Source: Wenzhouxiangella sp.
GTDB taxonomy: Bacteria; Pseudomonadota; Gammaproteobacteria; Xanthomonadales; Wenzhouxiangellaceae
Length of the DNA: 5,868 nt
NCBI GenBank assembly: GCA_007121485.1
Contig: SKKM01000070.1
Location: 1 to 5,868, forward strand
Direction of reading: 5' to 3'
In this document: positions 1-5,682 of the stretch, in pieces
How the letters are laid out: each line of letters begins with the position of its first letter
How positions within the stretch are numbered: the stretch's first letter is position 1
Translations under genes and position numbers: made by a program
The notes under the pieces: generated by a model
Told to the model about the DNA's origin: nothing
Seen by the model: only the letters and a program-made list of their open reading frames with translations
Database searches by the model: none

Positions 1-3000
1 CGGGCACGCCGATGATGCAGGCGATCACGCGCTCATCGATCGGGCGCTGGACTGGGAACTGCGCGGTGAATTCTTCAATGACCCGGGCCAGTAGCTGATC
101 CTCGGCGGCGATCACGTCGTCGCGGATGTCCTTGAGCAGGAGCGGTTTGTTGCGACGGCTCTCCGACAGGCGCTGATACCAGACTGGACGGATCAGGTCG
201 AGCCAGCGGGCGGCGACTTCTTCCCAGTCGGGTTGCTGCTCGGGGTTGGGCTGTTGCAATGCTTCGGTGATGGCGAACAACACGTCGACGCTGGCTTGAT
301 CTTGTCGCTTACCGGCCCGTGTGAGCCATATCTTCAACACGATCTGCATTTCCTCCAGCGCGCGTTGTTTGCGTTTCGACAGCAGCGCTCGTTCTGCACG
401 GTTCAGCTGGCCGATGAACATCTTCAGGGTGTGCTCGGCGAGCGACGTGATGTCGACAAGGTCTTCGGACTCTAGGCGCAAATGCCGCGCAAGGAACTCA
501 GCGATGGTTTCCAGATCGCCGACCGGCCGGCCGTTTGGACGATCCAGCAGGATCCAGCGTGGGATGCCGGAGCGGTCGGAGGTGCAAAAGAAAGCCCAGG
601 GTGATGCGCTGGCGACCAGGCTGACCAGTGATTTGGCTGCCAGACGATCGGCATCGCGCCAGGCGGCGACATGCTCAGGTGTCACCAGGGCCTGGTCGCC
701 CTCGATCAGCCAGCGCACGGGACCGAAGGCGTCTTCAATGCCGTCCCACTGACCGGCCTGGGTTTCGAAATCGCGGATCGCTTCCTCGGCGCTGACGACC
801 GGAGAGCTGGGCCGGACCTCTTCCGGCAGGGGCATGTTCGAGCCCAACAGATTGTCGACCGTCTCGTAGCGCTCGATGAAGCGCTCGTCGGTCTGCAGGG
901 CAAAGCTGGGATGGTCCTGCGGCCACCACGCTTCGATGCTTTTGTGCGGACTGTCGAGCCGGTCGACCCGCCCGACCCGCTGTTCGGCAATGCGCACCAC
1001 GCTGGGCATGTCCAGGTGAACCACGACCCGGGCTCGCTGCAGGTTCACACCCTCCGAAACGCTGTCGGAGCACAAGCCGATGACCTTGCCCGGCTCCGTG
1101 CTGGAGGGCGCGAAGCGCTTGAGCAGGCCGGAGCGCTGGGAGTGCGCATCGCCGGTGGCCACCAGCACCTCGAAGCCTACGTCAAGTTCGGCCAGGTGCT
1201 TGCGGATGATTTCCAGGCTGATCGGTCGGGTGTCGAAGGCGAGAATATGGTCTGATCGCTTGATCAGTTCGGCCAGCTTTGCCGCCTTGGCGCGCTCGCG
1301 CTGGTCGCTCATTTGCTCAGTCAATGCCGCGATGCGTTCGAGCAGGCGCCGGTCTTCGGCGCAAGCCCGGCGGTGGGCTTCCGGCTCGCTGAGCCAGTCC
1401 GGAAGCTCGATGCCCAGCTGATTCTTTGGCGGTTTGCCGGCTATGTCAGGGATTCGACCAATCAGATTACCGCCGCCGCTGCGACTGAACTGCTTGAGTC
1501 CGCAGCTGGCTTGAGCGGCCTCCGAACCCAGCAGGTGCTCGAGCAACGCGGCACGCGATGAACGCAGGGACTGCATGATCATGTACTGAGACAGCTTGTT
1601 GGCAGCGCGCAGGCGCCCGGCCAGAAAGCGTTCTTCGCTCACCCCTCGGCGTGCCAGGCTGGCCGGAAGCGCGACGGGTTTGCGAAAGTGCAGCACGCCC
1701 TTGAGCTGGCCGGCAAGCTCGCGGATTTCGTCGGCCAGGCGGCAGTCTTCCGCGCTTTCGTTGAGCCGATAGACGTGCGGCTGATGCTGCGGAAAGCGGC
1801 AGGGACGGCCGCTGGCATCTCGGTAGGCCTCGGGCTCGCGCTGGATCAGTTCGTTGAGCATGCGCTTGGTTCGGCGCACCGTGAACTTGGCGATTTCGCG
1901 TCTGAGCTGGCCGATTTCTTCTTCCGACAGCGTGCGTTGAATGGACTTCACGCCGAGCATTTTTTCGAATGCGGCCAGGGTTGATTCATCGAGGTTATCG
2001 GCACCGAGCATGTCGGCGATGCGCAGCAAATCCTGGGCGCTGCGATTGATCGGGGTGGCCGTAAACAGCATGACGTGGTCGGCCATGTTGCGCAGCAGCT
2101 GCTGGGTACGCTTGGAGGCCATGTTCAGGAAGTTGTGGCCTTCGTCCACGCCCAGAAGCTGCGCCCGGCGCAAATTGGCCAGCAGGTTGTCGCGGGTGCC
2201 GGCGCCGGCGTGGCTGAGTGCGCCGTGAGAATAAACGTCCACCTGAACCTGGGCGCTCGCGCTTTCGGCCTGCCAGTTGTCGACCACGGTTGGTGGGCAG
2301 ATCAACAGTGCCTTGCCCTGGCGCAAGCGGCTGGAGGCGACGATTTGCTGCATCTTGGCCCCGAGCAGGTGCATGCCGGCGCGCGTCTTGCCGGAGCCGG
2401 TGGCGTCGGCGATCAGCACGCTACCGCGCTCCTTGAGCAGATAGAGGGCCTGGGCGATGCCCTGCCGCTGCGCCGGCCATAGCTGGGCTTGGTCGCCCAG
2501 ATGTCTGTCGCGCAGGTAGCGTCCTGCCCAGTTGCCTTCGAGCAGTTCCAGGCTGGCCCGGATCAGCGCGTCGCGCCAGTCGGCCATCTTCAGAAGCCCC
2601 TCGAGCAGTTCGATCAGGCGATCGTTGTAGTCCTTGCCCAGGCTCCAGATTTGTTCGGCGATCTGCACGGTTTCGCGGTAGCGTTTCTGCTCTTCGCGGC
2701 TGCTGTTCGTGGCGAAGCGGGCATTGGCTTCCAGCTGATGGTTCAATCCCGCGCGGGTAAAATTGCTGGAACCCAGGGTGGCGGCCTTCTCGCCGACAAA
2801 AATCTTGGCGTGCAGGCGCCAGTGCGAGCGCGCGACGTAGCGGGCCCGAACATTGCCTGTGCGCAGTCGTTCGAGACAGTTCAGCAGGGGAGCGCTGAGC
2901 AGGACCGAGAAGCCGCGTTCGAGCCAGTAGCGGCGCATTTCCTGCGGCAGATCATGGTCGCCGACGGTCCAGGTCCCGCTGGAGGCGTCATAAGGCTCCG

Positions 3001-3253
3001 ACCCGAATACCAGGCGCGTCTCGGCCGAATCCGGCAGGTCGGCAATGAAGGCAACGATGCGGTCCAGCGCTGCGAAGCCGGAAATGATCAGCGGTCGGGC
3101 CGAGCTTGCCAGATCGCGCAGCACCACGTCGGCGACCGCCGCCTGCGCGTGATTGAGCGGGAAGCGCTCGGCGGAAGGCCAGTCGCCCGGCAGCGGATCG
3201 GCGCCCCGGGCGCTGGTGAACAGATCGAGAGTGTGGTCGTCTTGTCTGGCCAT
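1..3253 (-). CDS. PLD-like nuclease / SF2 (SNF2/RapA-like) helicase fusion, 3' end outside window
   Basis: An uninterrupted frame of 1084 codons runs off the left edge, so the C-terminus is missing. Residues 35-180 form a phospholipase D-like domain with one HKD-type motif: H148-x-K150, then E155 where Asp is usual, and G161-S-S-N164. Such single-HKD proteins normally dimerise to build one active site, and nuclease activity is likely. A two-lobed helicase follows: motif I ATGSGKT (284-290, K289), a DEAH-type box reading DEGH (370-373), motif III TAT (398-400), a second lobe at about 655-775 with GVNL (735-738), and arginine-finger motif VI QRVGRVDR (758-765). A 240-residue charged insert separates the lobes, and about 310 unassigned residues follow. 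The expected role is ATP-driven DNA remodelling or translocation coupled to cleavage; the substrate is unknown. The ATG at 3253 is chosen because an in-frame TAA lies 12 codons upstream. A GGAGAGG tract sits about 17 bases before it, too far for a strong ribosome site, so the start is less certain than the family. Confidence 0.9.
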   Translation of the reverse strand, partial: MARQDDHTLDLFTSARGADPLPGDWPSAERFPLNHAQAAVADVVLRDLASSARPLIISGFAALDRIVAFIADLPDSAETRLVFGSEPYDASSGTWTVGDHDLPQEMRRYWLERGFSVLLSAPLLNCLERLRTGNVRARYVARSHWRLHAKIFVGEKAATLGSSNFTRAGLNHQLEANARFATNSSREEQKRYRETVQIAEQIWSLGKDYNDRLIELLEGLLKMADWRDALIRASLELLEGNWAGRYLRDRHLGDQAQLWPAQRQGIAQALYLLKERGSVLIADATGSGKTRAGMHLLGAKMQQIVASSRLRQGKALLICPPTVVDNWQAESASAQVQVDVYSHGALSHAGAGTRDNLLANLRRAQLLGVDEGHNFLNMASKRTQQLLRNMADHVMLFTATPINRSAQDLLRIADMLGADNLDESTLAAFEKMLGVKSIQRTLSEEEIGQLRREIAKFTVRRTKRMLNELIQREPEAYRDASGRPCRFPQHQPHVYRLNESAEDCRLADEIRELAGQLKGVLHFRKPVALPASLARRGVSEERFLAGRLRAANKLSQYMIMQSLRSSRAALLEHLLGSEAAQASCGLKQFSRSGGGNLIGRIPDIAGKPPKNQLGIELPDWLSEPEAHRRACAEDRRLLERIAALTEQMSDQRERAKAAKLAELIKRSDHILAFDTRPISLEIIRKHLAELDVGFEVLVATGDAHSQRSGLLKRFAPSSTEPGKVIGLCSDSVSEGVNLQRARVVVHLDMPSVVRIAEQRVGRVDRLDSPHKSIEAWWPQDHPSFALQTDERFIERYETVDNLLGSNMPLPEEVRPSSPVVSAEEAIRDFETQAGQWDGIEDAFGPVRWLIEGDQALVTPEHVAAWRDADRLAAKSLVSLVASASPWAFFCTSDRSGIPRWILLDRPNGRPVGDLETIAEFLARHLRLESEDLVDITSLAEHTLKMFIGQLNRAERALLSKRKQRALEEMQIVLKIWLTRAGKRQDQASVDVLFAITEALQQPNPEQQPDWEEVAARWLDLIRPVWYQRLSESRRNKPLLLKDIRDDVIAAEDQLLARVIEEFTAQFPVQRPIDERVIACIIGVP

Positions 3254-3270
3254 CGCGGCTGCTGGGGAAC

Positions 3271-3302
3271 CTCTCCACAATTATGCACGGGCGCGAGGAG
3301 AG
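3271..3302 (-). promoter_or_regulatory. leader of the helicase gene: GGAGAG tract with a complementary upstream arm and a -10-like CATAAT
   Basis: On the minus strand CTCTCC (3302-3297) can pair with GGAGAG (3276-3271) across a 20-base loop, covering the only purine-rich ribosome-site-like tract ahead of the helicase gene. The loop contains CATAAT (3285-3280), a 5-of-6 match to a -10 box. No convincing -35 lies 16-18 bases upstream. The region could be an internal promoter or a translational control element separating the helicase from the three coupled genes before it. Six-base arms arise easily by chance, so this is tentative. Confidence 0.25.
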
Positions 3303-3332
3303 ACCGAAGCGACCGGACTTGAGGCCCGTCAG

Positions 3333-3656
3333 TCAGCCGGCGCCCAAACCGCGCATGATCAAGATCGTGATGCCCGAGCCAAGGGCGGCGCCGATCATTC
3401 CGGTGACTGGTACCAGCAACTGCATGCGTTTCCGGGTGGCCTGGTGTTCGGGACGGGTCGGATCGTCGGTCAACAACTCGCTGCGTGGGATTTCGAGGAC
3501 GGCGCACAGGGCCGAGACAGTCTCGTTCGAGGCCACCGACTGGTTCTCCACCCGCTGCACGGTGCGCAGGCTCAAGTCCGCGACTTCGGCGAGCTGCTGC
3601 TGGGTCCAGCCGCGTTCGATGCGGGCCCGGCGGACTTTTTCGCTGGAGATTTCCAT
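3333..3656 (-). CDS. membrane-anchored XRE-type helix-turn-helix regulator
   Basis: The protein has 107 residues. An N-terminal XRE/Cro-type DNA-binding domain spans about 5-62, with the helix-turn-helix at GWTQQQLAEVADLS and the recognition helix around LRTVQRVEN (16-38). A polar linker rich in Pro, Asp, Glu and Arg (63-78) leads to one hydrophobic helix (79-102) with a GxxxG motif (G89, G93) and a short tail. The HTH should stay in the cytoplasm, tethered at the inner membrane. The ATG at 3656 shares its A with the TGA of the microprotein gene, and GGGAG lies 9 bases upstream, so translational coupling is likely. A longer in-frame extension to 3839 runs over the upstream coding sequence out of frame and is not used. 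It may autoregulate the operon or sense a membrane signal; both are inferences. The family is clear, the target is unknown. Confidence 0.88.
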   Translation of the reverse strand: MEISSEKVRRARIERGWTQQQLAEVADLSLRTVQRVENQSVASNETVSALCAVLEIPRSELLTDDPTRPEHQATRKRMQLLVPVTGMIGAALGSGITILIMRGLGAG

Positions 3657-3793
3657 CAGCCGCCGCTCCCGGCCGCCTGGGCCAGTTGCGTGGTGATCAT
3701 TTCCCACCAGGCCAGCCCGATCGGCAGCCACGGCAGCCAGTACGGCAGCCAGCGCTGGATGCGCTCGGCCAGATCGTCCTTCAGGGCGCTCAT
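3656..3793 (-). CDS. Trp-rich hydrophobic microprotein (45 aa)
   Basis: This short gene has overlapping junctions on both sides: its ATG shares an A with the TAA of the preceding gene, and its TGA shares an A with the ATG of the HTH gene. That arrangement is the main evidence that it is real. The product starts with a charged amphipathic segment (residues 4-14) and continues into a hydrophobic stretch (15-30) with three WLP tripeptides and five tryptophans (W15, W19, W22, W29, W30), ending in a small Gly/Ala/Ser tail. Abundant Trp and Pro suggest a helix at the bilayer interface or a short, kinked membrane insertion rather than a standard span. I do not recognise a family. It may be a subunit or modulator linking the two single-span proteins encoded on either side, which is inference from position. 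GGGGTGG just before the start could serve as its ribosome site. Confidence 0.7.
   Translation of the reverse strand: MSALKDDLAERIQRWLPYWLPWLPIGLAWWEMITTQLAQAAGSGG
3722..3751 (-). repeat. three copies of a 9-base unit encoding the WLP repeat
   Basis: CGGCAGCCA occurs at 3722-3730, 3731-3739 and 3743-3751 on the plus strand; the first two copies abut and the third follows after 3 bases. On the coding strand the unit is TGGCTGCCG, read in frame as Trp-Leu-Pro. The repeat lies wholly within the microprotein gene and probably arose by local duplication. Confidence 0.85.
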
Positions 3794-4260
3794 TACAGCA
3801 CCACCCCGGCCAGGTAACCGAAGCCGGCGCCGACGGCAAGACCCGCCAACAAGGGCAGGGCCAGCTCCTTGAGCGCGTATTTCCAGTCCAGCTTGCCGGT
3901 GGCCGGGTCGATGCGGATGCCGCTTTTGTTGATCTCGTCTGAGTCGATCAGCACCCCGTTGCGAGACAGCTCGACGGCCGCCTTGCCGAATCCGACCAGA
4001 AGCACCACACGGTAGTGCTGCCCGTCATGCTCGAATTCATGCGGCGTCGTGAGGCGCCAACTGCGTTTGTCGGAAACAACGCGCTTTTGCTGGCCCTGGC
4101 ATACCGTGACGATCTCGCGGCCGCTCCAGGTCGAGGCCCAGACGTGAATGGTGATGTCGTCAACGTCGAACCAGGTTTCGGTGCCACGGCTGAGGCTGAT
4201 CTTCATGCGATTGTTTTCGCTGCGGTTGGTCGATCCGTTGTGCTCGGTATTGTGGTTCAT
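3793..4260 (-). CDS. tail-anchored-like protein with C-terminal glycine-zipper membrane helix, unknown function
   Basis: The product has 155 residues and I do not recognise its family. Residues 1-18 are polar and rich in Asn, Ser and Glu. Residues 19-125 look like a soluble, mainly beta domain with alternating hydrophobic residues (for example ITIHVWAS and YRVVLLVGF) and no Cys pair or obvious catalytic motif. The only membrane segment is at the extreme C-terminus (about 132-155), where Gly140, 144, 148 and 152 form a GxxxGxxxGxxxG glycine zipper, a pattern known to drive helix packing and oligomerisation. With no signal peptide, the soluble domain is probably cytoplasmic and the helix inserts after translation. 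The ATG at 4260 is preferred over a GTG at 4281 because AAGGA lies 6 bases before it. The stop TAA overlaps the microprotein ATG. It is the first gene after the palindromic control region. A membrane effector or scaffold is possible but unproven. Confidence 0.85.
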   Translation of the reverse strand: MNHNTEHNGSTNRSENNRMKISLSRGTETWFDVDDITIHVWASTWSGREIVTVCQGQQKRVVSDKRSWRLTTPHEFEHDGQHYRVVLLVGFGKAAVELSRNGVLIDSDEINKSGIRIDPATGKLDWKYALKELALPLLAGLAVGAGFGYLAGVVL

Positions 4261-4262
4261 TT

Positions 4263-4300
4263 CGGTTCCTTGCGGCGTCACGCCAGTTTGCGTGGAACCG
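4263..4300 (-). promoter_or_regulatory. inverted repeat covering the ribosome binding site of the 155-residue gene
   Basis: On the minus strand CGGTTCC (4300-4294) is complementary to GGAACCG (4269-4263), and the AAGGA ribosome site (4271-4267) overlaps the second arm. Inside lies a second dyad, GGCGT-G-ACGCC (4284-4274). If both arms are transcribed, the folded leader would hide the ribosome site. If transcription starts near 4294, as the predicted promoter suggests, most of the first arm is not in the RNA and the repeat would more likely be a protein-binding site at the transcription start. Confidence 0.45.
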
Positions 4301-4329
4301 ATTACCGACCAGCCGGGGCGGTCTGAAAA
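4301..4329 (-). promoter_or_regulatory. candidate sigma70-type promoter for the membrane/HTH operon
   Basis: On the minus strand TTTTCA (4329-4324, 4 of 6 to TTGACA) and GGTAAT (4306-4301, 4 of 6 to TATAAT) are separated by exactly 17 bases. Transcription would start near 4294, about 34 bases before the ATG at 4260. The -35 directly abuts the CGACAG half-site at 4330-4335, the position where an activator could contact polymerase or a repressor could block it. This is a consensus-based guess. Confidence 0.4.
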
Positions 4330-4402
4330 CGACAGTCGCTAGCCATGTCGCCCGCCTGTCGCATGCGACAGGGATGCGACAGACGCGGCTTTCACGCGAC
4401 AG
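4330..4402. promoter_or_regulatory. operator-like array of TGTCGC/GCGACA half-sites with a central 18-bp palindrome
   Basis: CCTGTCGCATGCGACAGG (4355-4372) is a perfect palindrome. A further TGTCGC at 4346-4351 and GCGACA at 4376-4381 sit exactly 11 bases outside each arm, so the whole 4346-4381 block is a symmetric double dyad with only three unpaired positions per side. GCGACAG recurs at 4396-4402, 20 bases on, and a partial CGACAG lies at 4330-4335 beside the predicted -35. Spacing of one or two helical turns suggests cooperative binding of dimers on one face of the DNA. No T-run follows on either strand, so a terminator is unlikely. The binding protein is unknown; the downstream HTH protein is an obvious candidate. 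Confidence 0.65.
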
Positions 4403-4423
4403 TAGCTGGCGTTTTAGGGGCGA

Positions 4424-5125
4424 TCAGCGCTGCCGGCTGCCCTGGCCGCGCACCCACGGGTCGCTGTGATCGATCGGTTCGGGGCGCTTGCGACCGCACG
4501 GCCTCCAGGTCATGACCGCCGCCGACATCCACGGGTTGAATTCCTCGGCGGCCGTCGGTGCCCGGACCCGGCCGCAGTAGACCTGTCCGGAGGCAGTGAC
4601 GACGCGGGACGCGCCGGCGCCATCGGCTTCCAGCCAGCTATCGGCGTGCGGCGTCACCGTGCCGACGTAGTCGTTCAGCCAGCCGGCCGTTCCCGGCAGT
4701 CGAGGTGCGGCAGCGCCCTCGACGCCGGGGCTGGAGGGAGTGGCTCGTTCGGCCTGCGCCTGCGCGGCGATCAGGGCCAGCTCGCGCAGGCGCTGGGCGG
4801 ATGGAACGCTCGGGGCTTGTTCCGCTGGGTCATCCTGGTCCGGCGCAGGCGCGGCCACCACTGCAGTGGGCGTGGACGGTGCGATTGGCTCCGGCGTGGG
4901 CTCCAGGTCGGGCGGACGTTCGTCTTCCTGCGTCTTCATATCGGATGGCGCGGGGACGGCTGACTCCGGCCGCGCCATTTCGACCCACTGCAACTCGAGT
5001 GTGGGGCGGTAGGCATGCTGCCGGGCCGGCACGACCACCAGTAGCAGCAAGCCATGCAGCGCGACCGCCGCCACGACCATCGGGGCAAGTCTGCGCCAGT
5101 CTTGTGCTTGTCCGTTCGAGGCCAT
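4424..5125 (-). CDS. single-span proline-rich protein with TonB-like N-terminus, unknown C-terminal domain
   Basis: The protein has 233 residues. A short cytoplasmic N-terminus with Arg11-Arg12 is followed by one membrane helix (14-32) containing LHG with His24, reminiscent of the His in the TonB/TolA anchor helix; the Ser usually four residues earlier is Ala here. Residues 52-108 are rich in Pro, Ala, Glu and Asp, like a periplasm-spanning linker, then a short Ala-rich helix (110-127). The C-terminal part (about 146-233) does not show the usual TonB C-terminal pattern. It contains two Cys in YCGR (C184) and RPCGR (C210), which could form a disulphide in the periplasm, and several Trp. A role as an energy-transducer-like or cell-envelope protein is inferred from architecture only. 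The ATG at 5125 is preferred over an upstream TTG at 5179, though no strong ribosome site is seen. The 86-base spacer upstream holds no convincing promoter or terminator. Confidence 0.8.
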   Translation of the reverse strand: MASNGQAQDWRRLAPMVVAAVALHGLLLLVVVPARQHAYRPTLELQWVEMARPESAVPAPSDMKTQEDERPPDLEPTPEPIAPSTPTAVVAAPAPDQDDPAEQAPSVPSAQRLRELALIAAQAQAERATPSSPGVEGAAAPRLPGTAGWLNDYVGTVTPHADSWLEADGAGASRVVTASGQVYCGRVRAPTAAEEFNPWMSAAVMTWRPCGRKRPEPIDHSDPWVRGQGSRQR

Positions 5126-5211
5126 GCCCGGCTCGTTGTCCCATCCGGCCGCGCAAACTAGCGCTACGGCGGTCAACAAAGCGTTGTGCGCCGGTTAAGC
5201 CCGCAGCGTCT

Positions 5212-5673
5212 TCAGTAGCCGGCTTGCGACTCCTGCAGCAAATGGTCGGCCAGCGGATTGTGGTGCTTGAGGCCGGGGAATCGCTGAAAGTCGTGGTCGG
5301 CGCTGTGCAGCCAGGCGTCGTGCTCGATGGCGATCGCGGCCAGATGCGCGTCGCTGGTCAGGTTGCCCGCCATGCCCGACTGGCGCAGCAGCTGGGACAG
5401 GATGAGCCAGTGGCGCTCGCCGGGGTTGAGCGGATGCACGCAGGGCTGGGCCAGCCAGCCCGAGACATAGTTCAAGGCGGCCGACACCTCCAGCGGTGCT
5501 TCAAAGATGCGCGCATTGGTGGTCAGGCGCAGAAAGGCGGTCAGCACCAGCCAGGGCAGACCGACCTTCTCGGCGCCCGACAGCGTGCTCTCCAGCCAGT
5601 GGCGGGCCCGGTCATGGTTCGGCAGGTCGCGGTTGACCGCGTAGATCAGCAGGTTGACGTCCGGAACGATCAT
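5212..5673 (-). CDS. vapC: VapC-like PIN-domain ribonuclease toxin
   Basis: At 153 residues the protein has the size and start of a VapC toxin: PDVNLLIYAVN with Asp5 at the tip of the first strand, then RARHWLE (22-28). The C-terminal acidic cluster appears as LTSDAHLAAIAIEH (Asp108, Glu117) and SADHDF (Asp126, Asp128). These acidic residues bind Mg2+ or Mn2+ in PIN domains, which cleave RNA, often tRNA or rRNA. In the helix that usually carries the central Glu of PIN domains, this protein reads LTAFLRL with Ala46; other members of this branch seem to share that, so it need not be inactive. The ATG at 5673 follows the antitoxin stop by 9 bases, so the two are co-transcribed and probably coupled. 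The toxin should be neutralised by the VapB-like partner. The RNA target cannot be read from the sequence. Confidence 0.92.
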   Translation of the reverse strand: MIVPDVNLLIYAVNRDLPNHDRARHWLESTLSGAEKVGLPWLVLTAFLRLTTNARIFEAPLEVSAALNYVSGWLAQPCVHPLNPGERHWLILSQLLRQSGMAGNLTSDAHLAAIAIEHDAWLHSADHDFQRFPGLKHHNPLADHLLQESQAGY

Positions 5674-5682
5674 GGCCGTTGG

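Noticed and set aside
2489..3322. Plus-strand frame of 277 codons
   Set aside because: It lies antisense to the PLD and motif I region of the helicase gene, which has intact conserved motifs on the other strand. No family features are visible.
3657..3839. N-terminal extension of the HTH protein up to 3839
   Set aside because: The extension is out of frame with the microprotein and membrane-protein genes it overlaps, and the protein starts naturally at the HTH domain with an ATG coupled to the upstream stop.
4355..4372. Perfect palindrome as a transcription terminator of the proline-rich gene
   Set aside because: No T-run follows on either strand, and flanking half-sites extend the symmetry beyond a hairpin. 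An operator is the better explanation.
4330..4402. Repeated half-sites as a CRISPR array or origin iterons
   Set aside because: Units are only 6-7 bases, in both orientations, with no uniform spacers, AT-rich stretch or replication gene nearby.
5126..5211. TTGACC as the -35 of a promoter for the proline-rich gene
   Set aside because: No acceptable -10 lies 16-18 bases downstream; the match alone is too weak to annotate.
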